Shown: one piece after another, positions 1 through 7,512 of the stretch | Layout: the number at the start of each line of letters is the position of its first letter | Position numbering within the stretch: the first letter of the stretch is position 1 | IMG/VR virus record: IMGVR_UViG_3300032897_000532 | Span: 1 to 20,105 of that record | Origin: a virus | Direction: 5' to 3' (one strand) | DNA length: 20,105 nt | Translations under genes and position numbers: made by a program | Notes under the pieces: model-generated | Databases searched by the model: none | What the model saw: only the letters and a program-made list of their open reading frames with translations | What the model was told of the DNA's origin: nothing

Positions 1-986
1 GGCTTCATGGTCGGATGGGCTTGGCTTGATGCTGGCCTCTTGATGAACCAGATATCGCCCTGGTCCCGCGCGCCGCACCAGAAGTGATCCGTGCCTTTGC
101 GCCAGCCATAGAGGATCGGCTCGTACTGCCGCTGGTAATCCGAGCGGCCCAACGTGAAGTGGTGCTTCGCCCAGATCACGAACGTGGACCAGTAGCCGCC
201 GGCATCTGTGAACGCCTGGTGGAGCGTGTGCAGTTCCGATGACGACATGCAGACGTAGATGGCGCCCTTCGTTACCGCCAGCACGTTCGCGCACGCATCG
301 CGCAGGAACTCATAGAACTTGCCGCCAAGCGTATCGTTGCCGATCTTGAGCTTCTTCGCCGTCTTGCCCTCGTAATCGACGTTGTACGGCGGGTCCGTGA
401 AAACCATGTCGGCCAAGCCGCCAGAGAGAACGGCCTGGACCGCATCCATGCTGGTCGCATCGCCGCACAGCAGCCGGTGCTCGCCCATCAGCCAGACGTC
501 TCCGCGCACGGTAACCGCGTGCTCCTCCTCTTCGGGAATCGCATCGTCGTCGGTCAGTCCAACATTGGACTCCTCTGGATCGCGCAGGAGTTCTTCAACC
601 TCCTCGTCCGTGAAACCGACCAAGTCGAGGTCGAAGCCGTCCTCCTCGAGCGATTCCAACTCCACGCGCAGCATTTCCTCATCCCACCCGGCGTTCAGCG
701 CCAGTCGGTTGTCCGCGAGCACCAACGCCCGGCGCTGTGTCGGAGTCAGATGGTCAAGGACGATGACCGGAACCTCGGTCAGCTTCAGCTTCCTGGCAGC
801 CGCCAACCGCGCGTGGCCGGCGATGATCACACCATCTGCACCGACCAGAATCGGATTCGTCCAGCCGAACTCGACGATGCTCGCCGCAACCTGCGCCACC
901 TGCTCGTCGGAGTGGGTGCGGGCGTTGCGCGCGTAGGGGATCAGTTTCTCAACTGCCCACTGCTGGACCTGGAGTTCGGTCTTCAT
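1..986 (-). CDS. ParB-N domain / DNA adenine-type methyltransferase fusion (3' end cut by window)
   Basis: 328 codons are visible from the ATG at 986; the C-terminus lies beyond base 1. Residues ~10-125 form a ParB/Spo0J-like N-terminal domain (LIPYARNARTHSDEQ near 15, IIAGHARL near 54). A methyltransferase domain follows: GEHRLLCGDA at 168-177, catalytic motif IV DPPY at 198-201, and HPTMKP at the window edge, the segment that in the N4/N6-methylase family (PF01555) precedes the SAM-binding motif I, which is therefore missing only because of the cut. DPPY suggests N6-adenine methylation, but the target is unknown. The start lies 4 bases after the stop of the related upstream gene. Such fusions are frequent in temperate phages beside terminase genes, so terminase could lie just outside the window (inference). 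Confidence 0.88.
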   Translation of the reverse strand, partial: MKTELQVQQWAVEKLIPYARNARTHSDEQVAQVAASIVEFGWTNPILVGADGVIIAGHARLAAARKLKLTEVPVIVLDHLTPTQRRALVLADNRLALNAGWDEEMLRVELESLEEDGFDLDLVGFTDEEVEELLRDPEESNVGLTDDDAIPEEEEHAVTVRGDVWLMGEHRLLCGDATSMDAVQAVLSGGLADMVFTDPPYNVDYEGKTAKKLKIGNDTLGGKFYEFLRDACANVLAVTKGAIYVCMSSSELHTLHQAFTDAGGYWSTFVIWAKHHFTLGRSDYQRQYEPILYGWRKGTDHFWCGARDQGDIWFIKRPASSQAHPTMK

Positions 987-990
987 TAGC

Positions 991-2535
991 TCAGGAAACC
1001 TTCCGGCGGCTCCCGTAAAACGGTGCCGGTCCGTTGTGCTGAATGCGCCGGGCGTCCCGCGCACGGGGATTGTCGACCTGCTCCAGCGGGACATCGCGCG
1101 CGGCGGCGACTTCGTTGATTGCTTGACCGGTCCCGAGCAGAATCGGAATCTCGCCGGTCAGATTTGAAATGCGCCGCAGGATCACGTCGCAATAGGACGG
1201 ACTGATTTCGCAACCCAATCCGATCCGACCCAGCACGTCCGCCGCGGCGATCGTCGTTCCGCTTCCCAGGAACGGATCGAATACCAGGTCGCCCGCATCC
1301 GTAAACGCTTTGACGAAGAACTCTGCCAGCCCACGTGGAAAGGGAGCGGAGTGCGATCCCTGGTTGGATTCCGTCCGCGCCTCGATGACGTTGCTCGGCC
1401 GCGCGACACCACGGAAACGACCATCTTCATCCGCCGCGCCCGGCTTCGCGGCCGCACTCCCGCGCGCTCCGGTGCCCAACAGTCCGCTCCCGGAAGTCGA
1501 TTTCGGATTGTTGGGCGAGTAATCAAAGCAATCCTCGGAGACGTGACCGACCGTCTTTGGGCGGAATTTGATTTCAGGCTGGCGACAGAAGTGGAAGACC
1601 GGCTCCCACGCGTTCTTAAATCGATTGCCCCAGCCGCCTGGCACACCGTTGTCGGTCTTGCGCCAGCAAAACTCATCGACGAAGCGCCAGCCCCACTGCC
1701 GCTTGTGCGCCAACACGAGATCCATCACGTAGAGATTGCGCTCGCCTTCGTCCGCGTGGGCTTTGATGTTCAGGAAGTACGAGCCGTCGGGCGCCAGAAT
1801 CGCCTGGATGTTGGCAGCGACATCGCGAAACCAATCGCAGTATTCTTCCGGAGGTATTGGCTTGAAGCCGCTCGTCGAATCGTACTCGCGCTGCGTGGCG
1901 TAGGGCGGCGAAGTAACCACCACGTTCGCGCGCTTCCCATCGAGCAGTTTCTCGATCACATCGAGATCACGGCAGTCGCCGCAAACCAATCGATGTCTTC
2001 CGATCAACCACACGTCACCAGGCTGGGTGATCGGTTGGCTGGGCGGTTCCGGAATCGGTTCTTCGTCTTCCGGTTCAGAACCGTCGCAGTCATTCGCCAG
2101 CAGCGCTTCCAACTCCTCGTCGGAGAATCCAACGAGCCGGAGGTCCAGGCCCTCGTGCTCCAGATCCGTGAGTTCCGCGGCCAGGATCTTCTCGTCCCAC
2201 CCAGCGTTCTCCGAGAGCTTGTTGTCGGCGATGATGTACGCGCGCCGCTGAGTCTCGGTTAGGTGGTCCAGCACGACGACCGGCACTTCCGGCAGACCCA
2301 ACTTCCGCGCCGCCAGCAGACGACCATGGCCGGCGACGATCCCGGCGTTGCTGTCCACCAGGATTGGCGCGTTGAAGCCGAACTCCGCGATAGAGGCCGC
2401 GATCTGCGCAATCTGGGCGTCCGAGTGGGTGCGCGCATTCCGAGCGTATGGCACCAGGCGGTCAACGGGCCAGATCTCGATGCGCCGGGCGAGCGCGGGC
2501 GTGATGGAGACCGGTTCTTGGAGCACGGGAGTCAC
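991..2535 (-). CDS. ParB-N domain / SPPY-type DNA methyltransferase fusion
   Basis: 514 aa from a GTG start; the frame is closed by a stop shortly upstream and no better in-frame ATG precedes the ParB domain. Residues ~18-135 are a ParB-like domain (LVPYARNARTHSDAQ near 27, IVAGHGRL near 66). An acidic, proline-rich linker (~150-172) leads to the methyltransferase: GRHRLVCGDC near 179, motif IV SPPY at 209-212, SAM-binding motif I DPFLGSGTT at 420-428. The order IV then I marks the beta class; SPPY is most common in N4-cytosine enzymes but also occurs in N6-adenine ones. Residues 340-395 are Gly/Ser/Pro-rich and may hold target recognition. Its ParB half is clearly homologous to that of the next gene (1-986), while the catalytic halves differ, so the pair probably methylates two different motifs. 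Confidence 0.92.
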   Translation of the reverse strand: MTPVLQEPVSITPALARRIEIWPVDRLVPYARNARTHSDAQIAQIAASIAEFGFNAPILVDSNAGIVAGHGRLLAARKLGLPEVPVVVLDHLTETQRRAYIIADNKLSENAGWDEKILAAELTDLEHEGLDLRLVGFSDEELEALLANDCDGSEPEDEEPIPEPPSQPITQPGDVWLIGRHRLVCGDCRDLDVIEKLLDGKRANVVVTSPPYATQREYDSTSGFKPIPPEEYCDWFRDVAANIQAILAPDGSYFLNIKAHADEGERNLYVMDLVLAHKRQWGWRFVDEFCWRKTDNGVPGGWGNRFKNAWEPVFHFCRQPEIKFRPKTVGHVSEDCFDYSPNNPKSTSGSGLLGTGARGSAAAKPGAADEDGRFRGVARPSNVIEARTESNQGSHSAPFPRGLAEFFVKAFTDAGDLVFDPFLGSGTTIAAADVLGRIGLGCEISPSYCDVILRRISNLTGEIPILLGTGQAINEVAAARDVPLEQVDNPRARDARRIQHNGPAPFYGSRRKVS

Positions 2536-2542
2536 GGTTGAA

Positions 2543-2674
2543 CTACTTCGCCTTGGGCGTCATTGGCCGCCCCTTCGCGCACAGTTGGCCCACGTTGCGC
2601 CGGGTGGCGGCGGGTTGGCCTGTCCTACCAGGCTGGCGGGCGGCCGCCCACGGGCGCGCCGACCAGGTGACCAC
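2543..2674 (-). CDS. Possible 43-aa basic small protein
   Basis: GTG start at 2674 behind a purine-rich stretch with AGAGGTGG at 2678-2684, stop TAG at 2543-2545, seven bases before the GTG of the ParB-methyltransferase. The product is short, Arg/Ala/Pro-rich and basic, with no recognised domain. It fills the gap 2536-2720 in the operon direction, but GC-rich DNA often opens such frames by chance. Translational feeding of the downstream GTG start is a possible role. Confidence 0.22.
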   Translation of the reverse strand: MVTWSARPWAAARQPGRTGQPAATRRNVGQLCAKGRPMTPKAK

Positions 2675-2720
2675 CGACCACCTCTTTTTTCGGCTGACGC
2701 TAGCGAACTTGCGCTACTCT

Positions 2721-2852
2721 TCAACGCGCCGCCGCCGCGCGCCGGGAAGTACCTATGGCTTTAACGGGCGGCTGCCGATCGCCACGGCGAACGAACGCGC
2801 CGCGAAGCCAAGCCACATACCGCCCGCCCACCTTGCGCTGCGGATGCTTCAT
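2721..2852 (-). CDS. Possible 43-aa basic small protein, ATGA-coupled
   Basis: ATG at 2852 overlaps the TGA stop (2849-2851) of the 111-aa gene as ATGA, the junction type seen repeatedly in this element. The product starts MKHPQRKVGGRYVAWLRGAF and ends in an Arg/Ala-rich tail; it is strongly basic and matches no family I know. Position and coupling favour a real gene; small size and simple composition argue against. Confidence 0.35.
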   Translation of the reverse strand: MKHPQRKVGGRYVAWLRGAFVRRGDRQPPVKAIGTSRRAAAAR

Positions 2853-3184
2853 GCGATCAAACAATCCACCAGCACCTGCACGAATAGACCGCGCGTGGAG
2901 AAAGCGACACCATCCTCGTCCTTGTGGTCGAGGCGGCGCAGTTTCCAGCACCGGCCATATTCCAGGTTTTCCAGAAAGCTGTATCGCGTGCCGCCTGGTG
3001 CGCGCGTTTCCACCGGATTGCTGCCGTCCTCCTTACGCAGCCAAATCGCCTTGAGATGTCCCTTTCGACCATAGGACGGCTTTACGAAGCCGCCGGCGAT
3101 GAGCCGTTTCGCAGCCTCGATCGAACGAAAGCCCAGCGAGGTTCCATCGGGAGCGTAGTAGGGGATTTGTTCGGCGGGTTTCAT
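2849..3184 (-). CDS. Uncharacterised 111-aa protein
   Basis: The frame stays open up to an ATG at 3271, but that start would sit inside the putative promoter at 3249-3285. The internal ATG at 3184 (MKPAEQIPYYAPDGTSLGF) gives a compact 111-aa protein with a leader of about 65 nt, and is preferred even though no strong Shine-Dalgarno is visible before it. Features: a Tyr/Pro-rich N-terminus, a helical segment at ~20-32 and a basic centre (KPSYGRKGHLKAIWLRKEDG). No domain is recognised. It is the first gene of the leftward unit that ends in the two ParB-methyltransferases, so a regulatory or DNA-processing role in the same programme is plausible but unproven. Confidence 0.6.
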   Translation of the reverse strand: MKPAEQIPYYAPDGTSLGFRSIEAAKRLIAGGFVKPSYGRKGHLKAIWLRKEDGSNPVETRAPGGTRYSFLENLEYGRCWKLRRLDHKDEDGVAFSTRGLFVQVLVDCLIA

Positions 3185-3248
3185 CTGGGCACACTTCAGG
3201 CGCGGCACGGAAGGGAAAGAGTTTTGCGAGCGTCCCGTCGCTCGGTCT

Positions 3249-3285
3249 CGTTCACTATATACGCGCCTCATTCCGAATCTGTCCG
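3249..3285 (-). promoter_or_regulatory. Putative leftward promoter, copy 1 of a shared element
   Basis: On the minus strand: CGGACA (3280-3285), 18-bp spacer, then GCGTATATAGTGAACG (3249-3264) holding a TATATA -10-like box at 3256-3261. The same 16-mer, with another NNGACA exactly 18 bp upstream of TATATA, occurs at 19390-19426 before the integration module. The spacer sequences differ between the copies, so the shared boxes and spacing look functional. It would drive the 111-aa gene and the ParB-methyltransferases. Confidence 0.55.
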
Positions 3286-3362
3286 GGCGCGGCGATGGCT
3301 GGCGGGGTTAGCGGGGTTGGCGGGGTTAGTTTGGCTTTGACGCCACAGCGCTCGCGCGTACC

Positions 3363-3388
3363 CGTACGTATGTATGCGCGCGCGCGCG
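3363..3388. other. 26-bp strictly alternating purine-pyrimidine tract
   Basis: Every base from 3363 to 3388 alternates pyrimidine-purine, ending in (GC)n. Such tracts favour left-handed Z-DNA under negative supercoiling. It sits between the forward and reverse iteron clusters, so it may act as a structural element of the putative origin or of the divergent promoter region (inference). Confidence 0.6.
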
Positions 3389-3442
3389 AACGATGTGGTT
3401 CTAACCCCGCTAACCCCGCCAGACAAGCGTAAACTGTTCCGC

Positions 3443-3451
3443 TGTGGATAG
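3443..3451 (+). promoter_or_regulatory. DnaA-box-like 9-mer
   Basis: TGTGGATAG differs at one position from the canonical DnaA box TGTGGATAA (TTATCCACA on the other strand). It lies between the second and third groups of iteron-like repeats. A single near-match can be chance; its value rests on the location. Confidence 0.4.
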
Positions 3452-3578
3452 TTGAGGCGGCGGGGTTAGAGGCGGGGTTAGGCTTTGCCGGCGGGGTCAG
3501 TAACCCCGCCCGCCCGCTATCGCGATCGGTGCGGCGGCCTCAGAACGGCGTCGATTCTTGTCGCTTTGAAGTACACTT

Positions 3579-4331
3579 ATGCAGAAGCGATTGATGAGAA
3601 GGAACATGCCTCACTCGCAGTCCTATCGGTTTGACGCCCTGCTGAGGCTGGTCCATCTCACCGTTGAAACCGACGCAATAGAACGGCTCCACGCGGCAAT
3701 CGAACGGCAGATCGGCGCCTCTTCCAGGCGCATCGACAGGGCGAAGGCCAGCGGCAATCATGAATATCTCGACGCGATTGTTGATGATGAATGCGATCAC
3801 ATCGAAGAACTGCTCGGCCTGGCATTCGTGGCGGCGCAAACGTTTATCACCCGTTTCCGAGGCCGGTTGGCATGGGCTTCGGCCATCGTGAAGGATGAGT
3901 TCGGAGCAGGACTCAGCTTTGCAACTCTGCCGAAAGCGTACGAAGTTCTCGCGAGGGGCCGTGCGCTTCCTGCAGGCTCTGCGCAATCGGTGGTCGAAGT
4001 CATCAACGCCGTTGCAAACTACTGGAAACACCAGGAAGACTGGCCCACAACAGAAGAACCCAAGAGCGGGCGCCTGATCACGATCTGGAACGTGCAATCT
4101 CATTTGCTGCGCAAGAACGAGAGGCGCACCATTGAAGTCGTAACAAGCATTGGAATGAAACCAGGTTCCACGGGCAACCTCCGCACGGCGGCCGAGGCTC
4201 TCGGCGTAACCGATTATGCCGACCTGTCGCCCATTCGACAAGAGCTTAAAGTTTGGGCGGACAGTCTTTTCGAGGCGACCCGCGCGGAACTTTCTCAGCG
4301 CAGGGCGTCGGTGACACAGGTCAAGGTCTGA
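3579..4331 (+). CDS. Uncharacterised 250-aa protein, the only plus-strand gene
   Basis: Open from ATG 3579; ATGs at 3594 and 3606 are alternatives, the last preceded closely by AGAAGGA. The product looks like a real soluble, mainly helical protein with a Cys-poor, Asp/Glu-rich middle. Visible landmarks are a helical repeat-like N-half, a segment near residue 146 reading NAVANYWKHQEDW, and a C-terminal helix rich in charged residues. An Asn-x-x-Trp-Lys-His patch of this sort recalls uncharacterised HEPN-like or phage-immunity proteins, but the canonical HEPN R-x4-6-H motif is not evident, so no function is assigned. It diverges from the iteron region and converges on the primase gene with an 11-bp tail overlap (4321-4331), so it is transcribed independently of everything else and may be an added cargo gene. 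Confidence 0.75.
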   Translation: MQKRLMRRNMPHSQSYRFDALLRLVHLTVETDAIERLHAAIERQIGASSRRIDRAKASGNHEYLDAIVDDECDHIEELLGLAFVAAQTFITRFRGRLAWASAIVKDEFGAGLSFATLPKAYEVLARGRALPAGSAQSVVEVINAVANYWKHQEDWPTTEEPKSGRLITIWNVQSHLLRKNERRTIEVVTSIGMKPGSTGNLRTAAEALGVTDYADLSPIRQELKVWADSLFEATRAELSQRRASVTQVKV

Positions 4332-6822
4332 CCACTCTCCACCTCTGTACTTTGGATTTGCGGTCTTCATCCGCCCGCTCAACGAATACTTGGCTTTCGC
4401 CGAAACGCCGGCCGAGTCGCTCAGCGAAGCACTTTCCGAGGCGACGCTGGAAGAACCCCCCAGTCCGGTCCGCCGCGTCTGCAAGAAAGTCCGGCAGGGC
4501 CTCGCGCAAACGCTTGGACTCGCCCGCGTTCGGTATCGCTAGAGCCCTCGCCTCCATCCTCTCGACAATTTCCGTAACGCGAAACGGCTCGCCGCCGAAA
4601 ATGTCCGCAAGCGTTAGGAGAAAGGCCTCCCACTGCGCGGCGTCCGAATCTGACTGCTCGAACATCGTCTCCGCATTGCCGAGGAAACCCTCGACGCCGG
4701 CCAGTTCGAGGATGCCGCCGACCACGTTGCACCAGGATTCGAAACTGCCCAGCGGCCGTACCCTCTTCGGCTTGGGCCGCCCCTGATGAAACCAGTACCG
4801 CGCCAAGATCAGGAGGGCGACGATCAAGTCGCCACGATGCTCTGTTACCCAGGCCCGGAGATTCTCATGCTTGAAGCCCGTTCGATGGAATGGCTTCGAT
4901 TGTTTCGCATCCAAGCGTATCCAGTAACAGCGCCGCGGCAGGTCACCGCCGAGCTGCACGTTGTTCCCGGTGGCGATCCACGCGCACTTCACGGGGAGGA
5001 CGATCCGCTCGAACGTACGGAAGATCCGGTCCGAGATTGTGGTTGCGGTGATCGCGCTACACAACGCGTCGGAATCGAGCCTGTAATTGACGTTGTCGAT
5101 AACTACTACTCCGGTGCCCGAAGCCAGCGCAGTGGTGATCTTCTTGCGCCACTCTTCGGGGTCAGTCGGCGCTGAAAACGTCTCGGCCGCCCGGCCAGTG
5201 GCGATAATGGCGACAACCTCAGCCAACAGCGTCTTCCCGGTGCCTGCCTGAGGCGCGTCGTAGAGAGCGAGCGGCGTAGGGCTGTCGATAGCTGGACGTA
5301 CCAATGGAGTGAGCATAGAGGCGATGGCATTCGCTTTACTTGCGGCGTCCGCGAATGGGAAGTCACTGATAGCTGAATCGATGAGATCCAGCATCACATC
5401 GACATCATCGACCATGGGTGTTTCGGGGATCTCCGGGAGGCGGAGGCCAAGCGCAGGCGCATAAAAAAGGTACGTGGACTCGTCATATCCAGGGCGCGTG
5501 CAGATTGTCCCATCAAGGCGTAGAAACGGGGTCTCGATCAGTGCTTCGATCGGTGGGAACTTCCATTCAGCCGGCGGAAGCGCGAGGATATCTCGAACGA
5601 CATCCAGCGGCGGCGCGCATTCGATGCGATCCCCGTCCTTGCTCAGCTTGTAGTAAAAGCCGCTTCGGGCCATGCGGCCGCGGAGGGCGGCCTCTGAGAC
5701 GTCCGCGATTACGTGGCGGTCGCGTTCATCGCGGATCACGGCCACCATGCGCCCACTGCGGACAAAGAGTTCTGGTGGAGCATTACCCTGCTGGAGTGCG
5801 GCAAGAGCTTCAGCTGTAATCGCTGGAAGTTGCCTGGCTCCCACCCAGATTCCGGGTAGTGTGTCCGCATCTGGATGGTCATGCGGAAAATTTGTGCCAG
5901 CCGGTGACGATTTTCCCTTGGTCGGCTTGTAGAATTCCTTTGTTTGCTCAATGGCAGCCTGGATCGTGCGCTCTCGGTAGTCTTCGCGCTCCAACCATTT
6001 GTCGCGGGCGAGGCCGCTCTGGCGGAAAAGGGCATCGATCCGAGATGAGTCGGGACCAGACCAGAAGGCCAGCATGCAGCACAGCGCCAAGTCGGCCTCC
6101 GATTGAGATGAGTAGATGCCTTCCCAATTACCGGCCCAGAGTGATGCGAACTTCGCGCCATTTTTTGCCCGGCGGGCGTGCTCGATGATCTCAGAGTCGG
6201 TCGGCGCCTCGCCACCGGACACCGGTGGCTTCGAGGCTTTCATCCAGCTCTCGCGCCGCATCAAACCGAGCAGCCAGTCGATTGTCTCTTGATGCTCTTT
6301 GAGTAGTAACGGCGACTGTTGGTAGGTTCGGCCTGTCAGCGCAAAGAATCGGAGTCGATCAAAGAGCCCGATCTGCGCGCGTTTGCCGAAGGGATCGGTC
6401 GGGCCACCGGGGACGTTGAAATTCCGGCCTTTCCCAGGTAAGACGGCGCGACAGAGGATGTGTAAGCCATTGCCGGAAACCGAAACTGCGCGGTAAGTGT
6501 CCTCGAAGCGATCGATGATGTCTCGGGCCCATGGTTGCGGATTGCCGTCGGCGTCCACACTTACGTCCAGGTCCACACCGCAGAAGGGATCGTCAGCTGC
6601 GAAGAAGTAGCCGACGCCGCCGCAACGTTCGGGCTGCTGATCCACCGCGGCGCAAACGACCGAAAATGCAGTCCAGGTTCTCGGATCGTTGCTGGCGGCC
6701 TTTCGTCCGTCGGGCCTGTACGGCACCTTTGTCAGGCGACCATTTCTGTCCGGTTCGACTCGCCAGACACACCACTGATTCCTGGCAGTCAGTTCGTCCG
6801 GGAACCGCGGCGCGTCCTTCAT
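4321..6822 (-). CDS. NrS-1-type primase-polymerase fused to AAA+ helicase
   Basis: 833 aa, ATG at 6822 overlapping the sigma-like gene's stop as ATGA. N-terminal archaeo-eukaryotic primase core: DLD acidic motif at 84-86 (GVDLDVS), SGNGLHIL at 117-124 with the motif-II His, and LFDRLRFFALTG near 153 as motif III. Residues ~205-300 match the helix-bundle domain found in NrS-1-like polymerases (SEADLALCCMLAFW, then IDALFRQSGLARDKWLERE). The C-terminal half is a P-loop ATPase: Walker A APQAGTGKT at 523-531, Walker B VVVIDN at 572-577, sensor-like ATGNN near 617 and an Arg pair near 630. Known relatives prime and extend DNA and unwind the template for phage or plasmid replication; a cytoplasmic replisome role is expected. 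The iteron-like region 0.8 kb away is the likely site of action (inference). Confidence 0.88.
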   Translation of the reverse strand: MKDAPRFPDELTARNQWCVWRVEPDRNGRLTKVPYRPDGRKAASNDPRTWTAFSVVCAAVDQQPERCGGVGYFFAADDPFCGVDLDVSVDADGNPQPWARDIIDRFEDTYRAVSVSGNGLHILCRAVLPGKGRNFNVPGGPTDPFGKRAQIGLFDRLRFFALTGRTYQQSPLLLKEHQETIDWLLGLMRRESWMKASKPPVSGGEAPTDSEIIEHARRAKNGAKFASLWAGNWEGIYSSQSEADLALCCMLAFWSGPDSSRIDALFRQSGLARDKWLEREDYRERTIQAAIEQTKEFYKPTKGKSSPAGTNFPHDHPDADTLPGIWVGARQLPAITAEALAALQQGNAPPELFVRSGRMVAVIRDERDRHVIADVSEAALRGRMARSGFYYKLSKDGDRIECAPPLDVVRDILALPPAEWKFPPIEALIETPFLRLDGTICTRPGYDESTYLFYAPALGLRLPEIPETPMVDDVDVMLDLIDSAISDFPFADAASKANAIASMLTPLVRPAIDSPTPLALYDAPQAGTGKTLLAEVVAIIATGRAAETFSAPTDPEEWRKKITTALASGTGVVVIDNVNYRLDSDALCSAITATTISDRIFRTFERIVLPVKCAWIATGNNVQLGGDLPRRCYWIRLDAKQSKPFHRTGFKHENLRAWVTEHRGDLIVALLILARYWFHQGRPKPKRVRPLGSFESWCNVVGGILELAGVEGFLGNAETMFEQSDSDAAQWEAFLLTLADIFGGEPFRVTEIVERMEARALAIPNAGESKRLREALPDFLADAADRTGGFFQRRLGKCFAERLGRRFGESQVFVERADEDRKSKVQRWRVVRP

Positions 6823-7367
6823 CGGCCGCGACCCGCAGCCGGCTTGAACCCAGCACCCTCGAACGCCGTCCGAATTCGGCGTATTCGTTCATAGACCGTA
6901 GACCTCGGCATGCGAAGGTCTCGGCTCGCTTCGGTCGGCGAATGATCGGTGAGAAATGCGGCAAGGCGACGATCCGCTTCAGGCAGGGACGCCGCGATTG
7001 TTTCGAAGTCCATCCGAAATTCCGCGGCGGGAATTCCATCGAGGCCCACCAGATGGTGCGCCTCCAGGCGCTCAATCTTGAATTTCCAGTGTGGTGCCCG
7101 CATGAGCGAGGCGATACGATTCGCGACAACCCTCTCAACGAACGTTCGCAACGATGCCCGCGACGGGTCGTAGTGCTGCAGCGCCTGCCAGACTGCCGCA
7201 AACGCCTCCTGCTCCAGGTCCTCACGGTCTGGCGTTACAGCCGCCAGTTTCACTGCGGCAGCCGATCTCACACCAGCCGCGCGGCGAATCAGGGGATAGG
7301 CATCCTCGAATCGCTGCAATAATTCTTGTGAACTCTCATGCGTGCGCCCGAAGGCAACTCTCTTCAT
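6819..7367 (-). CDS. Sigma-70-family (ECF-like) factor or derived regulator
   Basis: 182 aa from ATG 7367, chosen over the upstream ATG at 7415 because CCAAGGAGGAAGA stands directly before it. Residues ~47-92 look like sigma region 2 (DREDLEQEAFAAVWQALQHYDP, then TFVERVVANRIASLMR). Residues ~142-167 form the region-4 helix-turn-helix (SPTEASRDLRMPRSTVYERIRRIRTAFE). The region 2-4 linker is longer than usual, with a His/Leu-rich patch near 103. The gene is immediately upstream of and overlaps the primase gene, so the two are co-expressed. It could redirect host RNA polymerase to element promoters such as the paired boxes at 3249 and 19390, or act as a phage-type transcription regulator. It is too short for a housekeeping sigma, and no anti-sigma gene is seen. 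Confidence 0.75.
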   Translation of the reverse strand: MKRVAFGRTHESSQELLQRFEDAYPLIRRAAGVRSAAAVKLAAVTPDREDLEQEAFAAVWQALQHYDPSRASLRTFVERVVANRIASLMRAPHWKFKIERLEAHHLVGLDGIPAAEFRMDFETIAASLPEADRRLAAFLTDHSPTEASRDLRMPRSTVYERIRRIRTAFEGAGFKPAAGRGR

Positions 7368-7512
7368 TCTTCCTCCTTGGCCGAGGAGGAGAACCCTGAA
7401 GGTGGCGCCCGGCAACGAAACAGCGGAGATCGTGGAGGCTCGCCGTCTCTGGCGTCACCCACAAGACCTCCGCTTTGCGGCCAGTCTTTGCCTGGTGCTA
7501 AAACTATCGTCC

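Larger units (their letters stand above)
3302..3509. repeat. Iteron-like array of a 9-bp unit, candidate replication origin
   Basis: Nine copies of GCGGGGTTA or one-base variants: forward at 3302-3310, 3311-3319 (ends G) and 3320-3328 in tandem; reverse complement (TAACCCCGC) at 3402-3410 and 3411-3419 in tandem; forward at 3460-3468 and 3472-3480; forward variant GCGGGGTCA at 3491-3499 facing a reverse copy at 3501-3509. The clusters flank a less GC-rich stretch (3421-3451) with a DnaA-box-like site. Short direct and inverted repeats between divergent genes, with a primase-helicase gene 0.8 kb away, resemble an iteron origin; a regulator-binding array is the alternative. Confidence 0.65.

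Noticed and set aside
1351-2262. Long plus-strand frame opposite the SPPY methyltransferase
   Set aside because: Mirror of the GC-rich codon pattern of the methyltransferase gene, which has clear catalytic motifs on the other strand.
2664-2690. Plus-strand hairpin AGGTG/CACCT followed by six T, possible terminator
   Set aside because: No plus-strand gene lies upstream; on the minus strand the same bases read as a purine-rich ribosome site.
3302-3509. CRISPR array
   Set aside because: Units are 9 bp in both orientations with no regular spacers and no cas genes.
3540-4484. Minus-strand frame of 314 aa opposite the 250-aa gene
   Set aside because: Antisense shadow: it overlaps the plus-strand gene and the end of the primase gene, with an implausible Cys/Arg-rich composition and no domain.
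7364-7462. 32-aa frame (GTG after GGAGG) ending as ATGA on the sigma-like start
   Set aside because: Signals are suggestive, but the product is a low-complexity Pro/Ser/Arg stretch and the sigma-like gene has its own strong ribosome site.
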